Part shown: positions 35,293 through 43,542 of the stretch, piece after piece
Layout: every line of letters starts with the position of its first letter
Numbering within the stretch: the first letter of the stretch is position 1
Source of the DNA: Bacteroidaceae bacterium
Lineage (GTDB): Bacteria > Bacteroidota > Bacteroidia > Bacteroidales > Bacteroidaceae
Assembly: GCA_017633615.1 (NCBI GenBank)
Contig: JAGBPB010000070.1
Location: 1-64,000 of the forward strand
Reading direction: 5' to 3'
DNA length: 64,000 nucleotides
Notes under the pieces: generated by a model
Seen by the model: only the letters and a program-made list of their open reading frames with translations
The model's database searches: none
Told to the model about the DNA's origin: nothing
Made by a program: the position numbers and the translations under genes

Positions 35293-36290
35293 TCGTTAAT
35301 GCTCTCCACAAGCAAATCATTCTCCTCCGGGCTCTGAACTGCAATGCGGAAACAGCCATCATCCAGACCTGTAAAGTTTGATGCGTCACGTATCAGAATG
35401 CCCTTCTCCGCGGCCAGGAACTCCTTCAGCGCCGACGCCTTTCCCATACGCAGCTTTGACAGCAGCATGTTGGAATCCGATGGCCAACATTCAATCACTC
35501 CGGTTTTGGCAAACTCTGCTGCTACGCGTTCTCGTTCGGCAATTAGTTCTGCGGCGTCAAAACGGTAGAGATTACGATTAGTAAGCAGGAACTTTCCTGC
35601 CTCGATGGCCGGCATATTGACTGACCATGGCATACGGAACAGGCTAAGTTGCTTTATGAGTTTAGGATTGCCCGATACTCCTCCAATCCTCAATCCCGGT
35701 ACTCCGAACTGCTTTGTCATTGAGTGCAGAATCAGCACATTAGGCTGCTCCACTGCCCACCCCACATCAATTACCTTTTTCAGAGTATAAGGCGCGTATG
35801 ACTGGTCAATAATGAAGATGCAGGCAGGGTTGGCCTCAATTAACGATGTCAGCCAAGCGTAATCCCAGACCTTTCCGGTTGGATTGTTGGGATTGCAAAG
35901 CCAAACAAGACCGCCTGGTGAAGGCTTGAGACCGGATTCGGAATAAACCTCTGTAATCTTGTGGCGGTTCAGGCGGCATGCATCGGCATACTCACTGAAT
36001 GTAGGTACCAGTATCTGGGAGCTGCTCTCGCGATACACCTGCGCAATCAGATATATGGCCTCGGTGGCACCGTTTGTAACGCATATCGTATCGGCCGATA
36101 TTCCCATTGACGCGGCCCACGCGGCAGCTAATGATAAAGCATCGGGCTCGGGGTATGAGCAGATTTGGGGCATGACTGTGGAGAGATGCCTGTAGAGGGC
36201 ATCCAGATCCTTGCGGCACACAATGTTTGAGCTGAAGTTGAGCTTTATGCCGGGGTAACTGAATATGTCATCGCCGTGTCCCTTAATCAT
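35274..36290 (-). CDS. cobD: L-threonine-O-3-phosphate decarboxylase (PLP enzyme)
   Basis: A 338-residue fold-type I aminotransferase-like protein. NGATEAIYLIAQ, WLCNPNNPTGKVW and HSMTKQFGVPGLRIGG (with the PLP lysine) are visible. Its place between cbiP and cbiB fits CobD, which makes the aminopropanol phosphate used by CbiB. Sequence alone does not separate it from histidinol-phosphate aminotransferases; the neighbours do. Confidence 0.9.
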   Translation of the reverse strand: MIKGHGDDIFSYPGIKLNFSSNIVCRKDLDALYRHLSTVMPQICSYPEPDALSLAAAWAASMGISADTICVTNGATEAIYLIAQVYRESSSQILVPTFSEYADACRLNRHKITEVYSESGLKPSPGGLVWLCNPNNPTGKVWDYAWLTSLIEANPACIFIIDQSYAPYTLKKVIDVGWAVEQPNVLILHSMTKQFGVPGLRIGGVSGNPKLIKQLSLFRMPWSVNMPAIEAGKFLLTNRNLYRFDAAELIAERERVAAEFAKTGVIECWPSDSNMLLSKLRMGKASALKEFLAAEKGILIRDASNFTGLDDGCFRIAVQSPEENDLLVESINEWIFSI

Positions 36291-37773
36291 CCTGGCTCAT
36301 TATCTTGTAGAGCAGCGGCATATCAAGGTGCCTGCGCACATGATCTGCCAGCAGGTCATACTGCTGCTGTTTGAAATCATTGTAACTTGTTGCAGACGCG
36401 TCGCGCTTGCCGGCAAAAGGCGCCAGCAGGCTGTCAATGACCTGCGGATTGTCCAATATTCCGTGGATATATGTTCCCATGGTACGTTCATCAACAAAAC
36501 AGCCGTCGACAGTGCCGTCAGAGAATGTATTCAGTGCGCTGCACTTGGCATCGGCGGCAGCCTCTGTTCGACCCATGTGTATCTCATATCCTGTACAGCC
36601 GTCTGAGTCCCTGAAACGGAATGTCACCTGACGGGTAACCTTGCTGTTCTCCATAACCGTGTCAACGGGCAGCAGTCCCAGTCCGGGCATCTGCCTGGTG
36701 CTGCCCTCCACTCCATCGGGATCATTTACGCTAAGACCCATCATCTGGTATCCGCCGCAAATGCCCAATACGGTTGTTCCCTCCTTGTGCGCACGAAGCA
36801 CCGCCTCGGCCACACCGTTCCGGCGAATATCATACAGGTCATCGATGGTGCTTTTGGTTCCGGGCAGAATAATGATATCGGCCTTGCCTATCTCTTCAAC
36901 ATTATTGGTATAGTAGAGGTTCACTCTGGAGTCACGCTCCAGCATACCGAAGTCGGTGAAATTGGAGATGTGTCGCAGCAGGATGACTGCAACATTGACC
37001 TTGCCGCTCACAGCATACTGCTGTTTCTGGGCAAGTTCCATGGAGTCTTCCTCCTCAATGTGTATGTCCTTGAAGTAAGGCACCACGCCCAGAACGGGCA
37101 CCTTGCATATATCCTCAAGTATCTTTACGCCCTCTTCAAACAGGCGCAGGTCACCGCGGAACTTATTGACTATTATACCTTTTATAAGCTTACGGTCCTC
37201 AGGGGTCTGCAGCGCAATTGATCCGTAGGCGCTTGCAAAAACACCGCCGCGGTCAATATCGGCCACAAGGATTACTTTGGCTCCGGCGTGACGCGCCATA
37301 GGAATATTGACAAGGTCAGTATCACGCAGGTTTATCTCCGATATACTTCCGGCACCCTCCATTACTATTGGGTTGAACTGTTTTGAAAGGCGGTCAAAAG
37401 CAGCACATACCTCCCTGCGCAGAACCTCACGGCCCTCATCCTCGCGGAAATAGTCATACGCACCGCAATTACCCATCGGCCTTCCGTTCAGCACCACCTG
37501 CGATGTATGGTCTGAGCTGGGCTTGAGCAGCAGCGGGTTCATATCGGTATGGCAGGGAATACCCGCAGCCTCAGCCTGTACTGCCTGAGCTCGGCCTATC
37601 TCATAACCATCAGGGGTGGCGTATGAATTGAGCGCCATATTCTGCGCCTTGAACGGAGCCGGGCTGTAACCGTCCTGCCTGAAAATGCGGCACAGTGCGG
37701 TTACAAGAATGCTCTTGCCCACATCGCTGCCCGTTCCCGCCAGCATCACCGGATGTAATCTAACCTTGCTCAC
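36283..37773 (-). CDS. cbiP: Cobyric acid synthase
   Basis: A 496-residue glutamine-dependent amidase adding four amide groups to the corrin ring. The N-terminal P-loop-like LAGTGSDVGKSI, PFKAQNMALNSYAT and the C-terminal glutaminase LGICGGYQMMG are present. I propose the GTG at 37773: it overlaps the upstream stop as GTGA and gives the usual family N-terminus. A longer ATG frame from 37800 would overlap the previous gene by 31 bp. Confidence 0.93.
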   Translation of the reverse strand: MSKVRLHPVMLAGTGSDVGKSILVTALCRIFRQDGYSPAPFKAQNMALNSYATPDGYEIGRAQAVQAEAAGIPCHTDMNPLLLKPSSDHTSQVVLNGRPMGNCGAYDYFREDEGREVLRREVCAAFDRLSKQFNPIVMEGAGSISEINLRDTDLVNIPMARHAGAKVILVADIDRGGVFASAYGSIALQTPEDRKLIKGIIVNKFRGDLRLFEEGVKILEDICKVPVLGVVPYFKDIHIEEEDSMELAQKQQYAVSGKVNVAVILLRHISNFTDFGMLERDSRVNLYYTNNVEEIGKADIIILPGTKSTIDDLYDIRRNGVAEAVLRAHKEGTTVLGICGGYQMMGLSVNDPDGVEGSTRQMPGLGLLPVDTVMENSKVTRQVTFRFRDSDGCTGYEIHMGRTEAAADAKCSALNTFSDGTVDGCFVDERTMGTYIHGILDNPQVIDSLLAPFAGKRDASATSYNDFKQQQYDLLADHVRRHLDMPLLYKIMSQDD

Positions 37774-38336
37774 TTGTTCTTGTATGAAAACTCCTTCCAC
37801 TTCTCTTCCGGCCAGTTCTGACGATCCAACTCAAACCGGGCCATCACAAAAAACAGATCCGATAAGCGGTTAATGAACCTCAGTATTTCCTGCGGCAGAG
37901 GATCCTCCCGATGCAGAGTCCATAACCTGCGCTCTGCCCTACGCGCAACCGTACGTGCATATTGCAGCTGAGCTGCAAGCGGCGTTCCGCCCGGCAGGAT
38001 AAAGCATCCGTTATCACCAATTGCAGCAGTCATGCTGTCCATCCACTCCTCACAAAAACGCTCCATTCCAGATTCTAGGGCATTTGGATTCTTATCACGC
38101 TTTACCGATGGTGTAGCCACCAGGCTCATTACAGTCATCAGCTCACTCTGAATCTTATACAGCCCGCTCTGCCACTCGTCATCAGACTTAAGAAGACTGC
38201 GCACGATTCCTATCTGGGAATTCAGCTCATCAAGAGCGCCGTTTGCCTCAATACGGATGTCATCCTTGGGCACACGCTCTCCACCGTGAATCCCGGTAGT
38301 GCCGTCATCGCCCGTACGTGTATATACTCTTTTCAT
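37770..38336 (-). CDS. pduO: ATP:cob(I)alamin adenosyltransferase, PduO type
   Basis: A 188-residue enzyme adding the adenosyl group to cobalt. RVYTRTGDDGTTGIHGGERV (3-22) is the ATP-binding start, and RRAERRLW with FINRLSDLFFVMAR are the later motifs of the PduO/MMAB family. The ATG at 38336 overlaps the cbiA stop (ATGA). It lies between cbiA and cbiP, as corrinoid adenosylation precedes the CbiP step. Confidence 0.93.
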   Translation of the reverse strand: MKRVYTRTGDDGTTGIHGGERVPKDDIRIEANGALDELNSQIGIVRSLLKSDDEWQSGLYKIQSELMTVMSLVATPSVKRDKNPNALESGMERFCEEWMDSMTAAIGDNGCFILPGGTPLAAQLQYARTVARRAERRLWTLHREDPLPQEILRFINRLSDLFFVMARFELDRQNWPEEKWKEFSYKNK

Positions 38337-39655
38337 AATTCCCAAAGTGCATTGATATCAGTCTCACCCCAATACCAATGGGTGTAGCCCGCTATCACGT
38401 TCTTATATCGGTAAATAGCAGTATCCACCTTATCCCCCTTAGCATTATACTGAATGCAAAATGTGCAATTGGGGACAGTCCCCTTTTGCATCTTTTCTAC
38501 GTGCAAAAGGGGACTGTCCCCATTTGCACATTTTGAGTAGTGGAACTCGTGGCCCTTGAATTCTACGCCTCCCACTGTCATCTTGCGGTAACCCAGATGC
38601 AGACGCGCCCCCTCCATTGTGCACTCTATAGGCAGCACTCCGGCCATCGGCCACACCTTCCCTTCCTGATCTGTCACGGATCTTCCAAGATACATCATAC
38701 CTCCGCACTCAGCCAGTATCTTACCACCCTTCTCAGCATACTGCACCAGCTGTGATGCAAGCATACGGTTAAGTGAAAGCTCAGGAGCAAACAACTCCGG
38801 ATATCCTCCCGGCAGATAAACCAGATCGGCCTCAGGCAGTTCATCTCCCGCCAGAGGGCTGAAGAAAACAACCTCACCCATCTCCCGGAGCCTGTCAATA
38901 TTCTCCCTGTATGTGAAATTGAAGGCCCTGTCCCTAGCCACAGCAGTCACAAAATGTGCAATTGGGGACAGTCCCCTTTTGCACGTTTTCAGTGTGCAAA
39001 AGGGGACTGTCCCCAATTGCACATTTTGCTCAATCAAGTCCGCAACGCGGTCAGCCAAAGCACTTATCTCCTGCTCCATTCCAATGGTAAGACCAAGGTG
39101 CCTGGACGGAACCTCAATACCATCAGCGCGCGGCATCCACCCCAGGCACTCAACGCCCGCATCGGCCGCAGCATCCTTAAGGAAAGCATAATGTGACTCT
39201 GATGCCACCTGGTTGAACACCACTCCAGCAATCTTAACCTCAGGCCTGAAAGTTTTCATGCCATGCAGCAAAGCCGCAACGGTGTAGGCCGATGACCGTG
39301 CATTGACCACAAGTACCACCGGTACGCCTAGCAAGGCTGCAATCTCAGCGCTGCTGCCACGCATACGGTCATACCCGTCAAAAAGCCCCATCACCCCCTC
39401 AATGACAGCCACATCGGCCTCTTCACAATAATGCGCGTAAACCTCACGCACATGTTCAGGGCTGGCCATCCAGGTATCCAGATTCACAGACTCTCTACCG
39501 GCGGCAATGCTGTGAAACTGCGTATCAATGTAATCTGGTCCGCATTTGAACGGTTGCACACGGAGTCCCCGTCTGGACAATGCACGCAGCAGCCCCATCG
39601 TAAAAGTGGTCTTGCCGCTGCCCGACGTGGCAGCCCCTATGAGCAACTGTATCAT
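38333..39655 (-). CDS. cbiA: Cobyrinic acid a,c-diamide synthase with two in-frame palindrome insertions
   Basis: A 440-residue glutamine-dependent amidase. The synthetase half has GAATSGSGKTTFTMGLL (7-23), PFKCGPDYID and IEGVMGLFDG; the glutaminase half has LPGGYPELFA and LAECGGMMYLG with nucleophile C317, then GHEFHYS (369-374). Two stretches have no family counterpart, about 210-236 and 374-400. Both are coded by palindromic repeats. The first sits in the linker between domains, the second just after GHEFHYS. Catalytic motifs are intact and the frame is open, so the enzyme is probably functional. Confidence 0.92.
   Translation of the reverse strand: MIQLLIGAATSGSGKTTFTMGLLRALSRRGLRVQPFKCGPDYIDTQFHSIAAGRESVNLDTWMASPEHVREVYAHYCEEADVAVIEGVMGLFDGYDRMRGSSAEIAALLGVPVVLVVNARSSAYTVAALLHGMKTFRPEVKIAGVVFNQVASESHYAFLKDAAADAGVECLGWMPRADGIEVPSRHLGLTIGMEQEISALADRVADLIEQNVQLGTVPFCTLKTCKRGLSPIAHFVTAVARDRAFNFTYRENIDRLREMGEVVFFSPLAGDELPEADLVYLPGGYPELFAPELSLNRMLASQLVQYAEKGGKILAECGGMMYLGRSVTDQEGKVWPMAGVLPIECTMEGARLHLGYRKMTVGGVEFKGHEFHYSKCANGDSPLLHVEKMQKGTVPNCTFCIQYNAKGDKVDTAIYRYKNVIAGYTHWYWGETDINALWEL
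38458..38534. repeat. Palindromic repeat inside cbiA (second insertion)
   Basis: A 77-bp inverted repeat with arms of about 33-34 bp and one mismatch, around a 10-bp loop. It carries gcaattggggacagtcccc. On the minus strand it is translated in a phase beginning SKCANGDSPLLHVEK, different from the other copy. Confidence 0.9.
38951..39027. repeat. Palindromic repeat inside cbiA (first insertion)
   Basis: A 77-bp inverted repeat with perfect 34-bp arms and a 9-bp loop (gttttcagt). Translated within cbiA as QNVQLGTVPFCTLKTCKRGL and onward to AHF, it adds about 26 residues without a stop. Confidence 0.92.
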
Positions 39656-39664
39656 ATAAACCTT

Positions 39665-40042
39665 TTATTTTCCGGCTATAACATCAATCTCCACCAGTGC
39701 GCCCTTGGGCAGAGCGGCAGCCTGGAAGCATACGCGTGCAGGTTTATCGCCATATGGGAAGAAATCAGCGTAAACCGCATTCATGGCACTGAAATCAGCC
39801 ATATTGGCCAGCATAACAGTGGTCTTGACTATGTTTGAAAAAGCCAGTCCGTCAGCCTCAAGGATAGCGCCTATATTAGTGAGTGCCTGGCGGGTCTGAG
39901 CCTCAATTCCATCAGGTATTATACCGGTCTTGGGGTCAACGGGAAGCTGACCTGAAACAAACAATATGCCGTTCAGTTCAACGGCCTGTGAGTAAGGTCC
40001 GATAGCTGCGGGAGCCTTCTCTGTAGCAATGCTCTTTTTCAT
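39665..40042 (-). CDS. ridA: RidA-family enamine/imine deaminase
   Basis: A 125-residue protein that hydrolyses reactive 2-aminoacrylate-type intermediates made by PLP enzymes. APAAIGPYSQAV near residue 10, LFVSGQLPVD and the late ARVCFQAAALPKGALVEID (with the key Arg) are typical. The ATG at 40042 gives the standard N-terminus. It lies 9 bp before cbiA and leads that operon, which also contains the PLP enzyme CobD. Confidence 0.93.
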   Translation of the reverse strand: MKKSIATEKAPAAIGPYSQAVELNGILFVSGQLPVDPKTGIIPDGIEAQTRQALTNIGAILEADGLAFSNIVKTTVMLANMADFSAMNAVYADFFPYGDKPARVCFQAAALPKGALVEIDVIAGK

Positions 40043-40063
40043 GATTAACAAGTTTAATATATT

Positions 40064-40071
40064 GCAAATAT
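40064..40071 (-). promoter_or_regulatory. -7 box for the ridA-cbiA-pduO-cbiP-cobD-cbiB operon
   Basis: TATATTTG on the minus strand, 22 bp before the ridA ATG. No cobalamin riboswitch is seen in the 85-bp gap to the divergent gene. Confidence 0.5.
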
Positions 40072-40087
40072 AATAACAAATATAGAT

Positions 40088-40095
40088 TACCTTTG
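40088..40095 (+). promoter_or_regulatory. -7 box for the omega-amidase-like gene
   Basis: TACCTTTG fits TAnnTTTG and lies 33 bp before the ATG at 40128. Confidence 0.45.
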
Positions 40096-40127
40096 TATGC
40101 AGTGCCTCAAAAGGCCATAAAACCCCA

Positions 40128-40874
40128 ATGAAAATTGCATTAGTACAAAACGCCCCTGTAAAGGGCAACCCTGATAAAAGTCTTGCAGAACTGGACCGGC
40201 TGATAGGTAAAGGCTGCGGGGCCGATATATACGTCCTGCCCGAGATGTTCGCCACCGGGCAGTACATTGACCCCACCCCTGTGGTGCAGACCATGAACGG
40301 ACAGATTATACAGTGGCTCCAGAACAAAGCAAAGCAACTGGATGCAGCTGTGTGCGGCACGCTGCCCGTGGCTGAGAACAGTCACGTATATAACCGTCTA
40401 TGTTTCTGCACTCCCGACGGAAGCATTTCTTATTATGACAAGCATCATCTATTCTCATATTCAGGTGAGAGTCAACATTTTACTCCGGGTTCAGACAGGG
40501 TCGTAGTGAAATTCCGAGGCCTGAGAATACTTCTGTTGATATGCTATGACCTGAGGTTCCCCATATTCAGCCGCAACCATGATGATTATGATGCCGTAAT
40601 CTACCCGGCAAACTGGCCTGATAAACGCATCCTTGCATGGGATACGTTGCTGCGGGCCCGCGCCATTGAGAACCAGTGCTTTGCAATAGCAGTTAACCGT
40701 TCCGGCAACGATGAGTTCGGCGATTATCCCGGCCACAGCACCATCATCGGCCCATACGGAGACACCCTTATCCAGACTGATGAACGCCCCCAAATGGTAT
40801 CAGCCACCCTTGACATGGAGCTGCTCCACCGTTTCCGTACCAAATTTCCGGTCCTTCAAGACGCTGATATATAA
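40128..40874 (+). CDS. Carbon-nitrogen hydrolase, omega-amidase (YafV/Nit2)-like
   Basis: A 248-residue nitrilase-superfamily amidase. The triad is visible as E39 (YVLPEMFATG), K105 (YYDKHHLF) and C139 (LLICYDLRFP). The length and these motifs fit the YafV/Nit2 branch, which hydrolyses 2-oxoglutaramate or 2-oxosuccinamate in methionine-salvage-related repair. It is divergent from ridA and probably a single-gene unit. Confidence 0.87.
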   Translation: MKIALVQNAPVKGNPDKSLAELDRLIGKGCGADIYVLPEMFATGQYIDPTPVVQTMNGQIIQWLQNKAKQLDAAVCGTLPVAENSHVYNRLCFCTPDGSISYYDKHHLFSYSGESQHFTPGSDRVVVKFRGLRILLLICYDLRFPIFSRNHDDYDAVIYPANWPDKRILAWDTLLRARAIENQCFAIAVNRSGNDEFGDYPGHSTIIGPYGDTLIQTDERPQMVSATLDMELLHRFRTKFPVLQDADI

Positions 40875-40913
40875 TTAATTCCGCAAAAATGCCTCTGTTT
40901 TTAAAATAGTTGA

Positions 40914-40921
40914 TATATTTG
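40914..40921 (+). promoter_or_regulatory. -7 box shared in form with the paralogue at 55415
   Basis: gaTATATTTGC followed by a leader ending tctgcttatgaagaaaac. The same box and leader end occur before the paralogous gene at 55458. Confidence 0.55.
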
Positions 40922-40951
40922 CTGCCAGATAACTTTAAAAAGAATCTGCTT

Positions 40952-41800
40952 ATGAAGAAAACCTTACTACTTTTATTTGCAGCTTTGCTCACAGTCTCAA
41001 CCTTTGCCCAAACGGGGTTCTTATGGAACAACGAAGGCTTAAACGGTCTTTACCTTGACAGTATCATGGAAGTTCACCCAAATGGGCAATATGCCAAAAC
41101 TGTCTATGAGTATAACAGTAACAAACTGCCGATAGCCGAATACATATCCATATTTGAAGAGAATGGTACACAAACTTCATCAGAGCGTGCAGAAATCCAG
41201 TATAATGAGGATAATTGTATCACTACACAGGTAGTCACCACACAATCTCCCGACAAATATTTTTTATCCAAAGTAGTATGGTCTGATTGGGATGCCAATA
41301 AGCACCCCCGATCAGCTATCCATTATGAAAAGCAGGAAGATGAATGGAATAAAGTGGCAACACTCAGTATTGAATATGATGACGATGGCAAAGTAATCAG
41401 AGCAACAAGCAGAGTGATTTATACTGATCCTGAAGGCATTGATCATACTGCCGAAACAATCAACAGTTATGAATATGATTCCCATGATCAGATATGCAAA
41501 AGTATCATTATTTTCAACTCAGATGGAGTTCCTGATGAAAATACCGAGGTCGTAATCTGGACCAATGAATATTATAATGACGGTAATCTGAAGAAAGTTA
41601 CACGAACTCTTGAGAATAATATTCCGCAAAGTACATTATATTATTATTGGGGTGATGGAAATGCTACTCTCATACGCGGCATAAATGCTGCCATTAGAAA
41701 TACCGGAATATTCTTTGATTTGAGCGGACACGCTTATTCCGGAACACCTACAGAGAAGGGTATTTATATCCTGAACGGCAAAAAGGTTGTAATTGAATAA
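40952..41800 (+). CDS. Secreted protein with sorting-signal-like C-terminus (paralogue A)
   Basis: A 282-residue protein with signal peptide (MKKTLLLLFAALLTVSTFAQ) and a mature part of short beta-hairpin-like repeats of the kind YEYNSN, YEYDSH and NEYYNDGNLK. The end, FFDLSGHAYSG then TPTEKGIYILNGKKVVIE, resembles the degenerate C-terminal sorting domain of many Bacteroidales secreted proteins. It is a paralogue of the protein at 55458-56420, sharing the LNGLYLDS start, the ATLIR stretch and the end. Function unknown; surface or extracellular location is likely. Confidence 0.75.
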   Translation: MKKTLLLLFAALLTVSTFAQTGFLWNNEGLNGLYLDSIMEVHPNGQYAKTVYEYNSNKLPIAEYISIFEENGTQTSSERAEIQYNEDNCITTQVVTTQSPDKYFLSKVVWSDWDANKHPRSAIHYEKQEDEWNKVATLSIEYDDDGKVIRATSRVIYTDPEGIDHTAETINSYEYDSHDQICKSIIIFNSDGVPDENTEVVIWTNEYYNDGNLKKVTRTLENNIPQSTLYYYWGDGNATLIRGINAAIRNTGIFFDLSGHAYSGTPTEKGIYILNGKKVVIE

Positions 41801-41819
41801 CCGCAACATTAATATTTTT

Positions 41820-41861
41820 GAACGGTTCCTGTTGATAAAAGACAGGAACCGTTCTTTTTTT
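41820..41861 (+). terminator. Rho-independent terminator after paralogue A
   Basis: gaacggttcctg pairs perfectly with caggaaccgttc across an 11-base loop, followed by seven T. Confidence 0.92.
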
Positions 41862-41906
41862 CTATTGCCTTAATTCACTGAGATGTTGTATCTTTACAGC
41901 AAAGCA

Positions 41907-43376
41907 ATGAAGCAGAAAAGCAGAATATACGCAGCTATTGACCTCAAGTCATTCTACGCATCCGTAGAGTGCGTTGAGCGGGGGCTTGACCCCCTGACCA
42001 CCAACCTTGTGGTGGCCGATGCCTCACGCACTGACAAGACCATCTGCCTGGCCGTATCACCATCACTCAAGACATATGGCATAGGTGGCCGCGCACGCCT
42101 TTTTGAGGTTGTGCAACGTGTCCGCCAGATCAACAATGAACGCCGCCGATATGCTCCCGGCCGCAAACTGGGCGATCCTGAGACTGACAACCTGAAGGTG
42201 CAGTCTGACCCCACAGTGGCACTCGGTTACATAACCGCCCCACCGCAGATGGCCCATTACATGAAGGTAAGCAGCCTCATCTACTCCATCTACCTGAAAT
42301 ATGTATCTGCTGAAGATATTCACGTCTATTCCATTGATGAGGTATTCATTGAACTGACCAACTATCTGAAGATACGCAAGTGCTCCGCCCGCGAGATGAC
42401 CATTCAAATGATTCGTGACGTGCTTTCTGAAACAGGTATTACCGCCACAGCAGGCATAGGAACCAACCTCTACCTGGCTAAGGTAGCTATGGACATTGTG
42501 GCCAAACATACTGAAGCCGATAAGGACGGCGTGCGTATTGCTGAACTCGATGAGATAAGTTACCGCCGGCAGTTGTGGGAGCACCGCCCGCTCACCGATT
42601 TCTGGCGCATAGGACGCGGCATAGCATCCAAACTGGAAAGTCTTGGAATGCGTACCATGGGTGATATAGCCCTCTACTCCACCAACCCGCAATGGGAGGA
42701 TCAGCTCTATCACCTGTTCGGAGTCAACGCAGAACTGATCATTGACCACGCATGGGGCTGGGAACCCTGCACAATGGCCCAGATAAAAGCTTACAAACCA
42801 CTGGTAAACAGCATTAGTTCCGGTCAGGTATTGTCTGAGCCTTATGATTTCAAGAAAGGCCGCCTCATTGCCAAGGAGATGACTGATGCGCTGGTATTTG
42901 ATCTGGTCAGCAAAGGACTGGTAACTGACCGCATATCGCTCTACATCAGCTATGACTCCGGCAACCTGGAAAGCCCGGACTGTCAGTATGACGGCCCAGT
43001 TACAACTGACTACTACGGACGCGACGTACCCAAACCGGCACACGGCTCAGTTGACCTAAACGGTCATACATCATCATCTGAATACATTTTAAAGGCGGTA
43101 ACAAAACTGTACAACCGTATAGTAAGCCCCAAGCTGACCGTCAGAAGGCTCAACGTGACCGCTCAGAATGTGATCCACGAAAGTGAGGCACAGCCGCGCC
43201 AGTTGGATCTGTTTGGAGAGAATGCACCTACCGATGGGCGTGAACGCCGTCGGCAGGAGGCTGTGCTGGCCATACGCAAGAAATACGGCAAGAACTCCAT
43301 ATTGAGAGGAATGAACTTTGAGGAAGGCTCAACAGCCCGCCAGCGTAACAAGCAGGTAGGAGGACACAAGGCATAA
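41907..43376 (+). CDS. Y-family DNA polymerase, UmuC/DinB-like
   Basis: A 489-residue translesion polymerase. AAIDLKSFYASVECVERGLD (8-27) holds the first catalytic aspartate and steric gate region, and VYSIDEVFIELT the second acidic pair. GIGTNLYLAKVAMD and WRIGRGIASKLESLG mark thumb helix-hairpin-helix parts. The C-terminal region contains QLDLFGEN, a likely beta-clamp-binding motif. Longer than DinB, it matches the UmuC-like enzymes of Bacteroidetes and Firmicutes. The ATG at 41907 is preferred over 41883, which lies in a probable -7 box. A YolD-like gene follows 4 bp later. Confidence 0.92.
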   Translation: MKQKSRIYAAIDLKSFYASVECVERGLDPLTTNLVVADASRTDKTICLAVSPSLKTYGIGGRARLFEVVQRVRQINNERRRYAPGRKLGDPETDNLKVQSDPTVALGYITAPPQMAHYMKVSSLIYSIYLKYVSAEDIHVYSIDEVFIELTNYLKIRKCSAREMTIQMIRDVLSETGITATAGIGTNLYLAKVAMDIVAKHTEADKDGVRIAELDEISYRRQLWEHRPLTDFWRIGRGIASKLESLGMRTMGDIALYSTNPQWEDQLYHLFGVNAELIIDHAWGWEPCTMAQIKAYKPLVNSISSGQVLSEPYDFKKGRLIAKEMTDALVFDLVSKGLVTDRISLYISYDSGNLESPDCQYDGPVTTDYYGRDVPKPAHGSVDLNGHTSSSEYILKAVTKLYNRIVSPKLTVRRLNVTAQNVIHESEAQPRQLDLFGENAPTDGRERRRQEAVLAIRKKYGKNSILRGMNFEEGSTARQRNKQVGGHKA

Positions 43377-43380
43377 TCAT

Positions 43381-43542
43381 ATGGATAAAAGATACGAGAA
43401 AATTATTGAGATGCCGCATCATACATCGGCCACAAGAAAACCGATGCCGCTCTGTAACAGGGCGGCACAGTTCTCTCCTTTTGCAGCTCTGACAGGCTTT
43501 GAGGACATTATATCAGAAACTGCTGAAAGTGTTATTATTTGA
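43381..43542 (+). CDS. Small YolD-like protein paired with the Y-family polymerase
   Basis: A 53-residue frame starting ATG at 43381, 4 bp after the polymerase stop. It reads KRYEKIIEMPHHTSATRKPM, then RAAQFSPFAALTGFEDIISE. The pattern YEdIi-lPHHvS-R-pM-RAAQFaPFaALtGyd is that of YolD-like proteins found next to UmuC homologues. Its role is unknown, possibly modulating the polymerase. Its last 8 bp overlap the convergent propeller gene. Confidence 0.85.
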   Translation: MDKRYEKIIEMPHHTSATRKPMPLCNRAAQFSPFAALTGFEDIISETAESVII

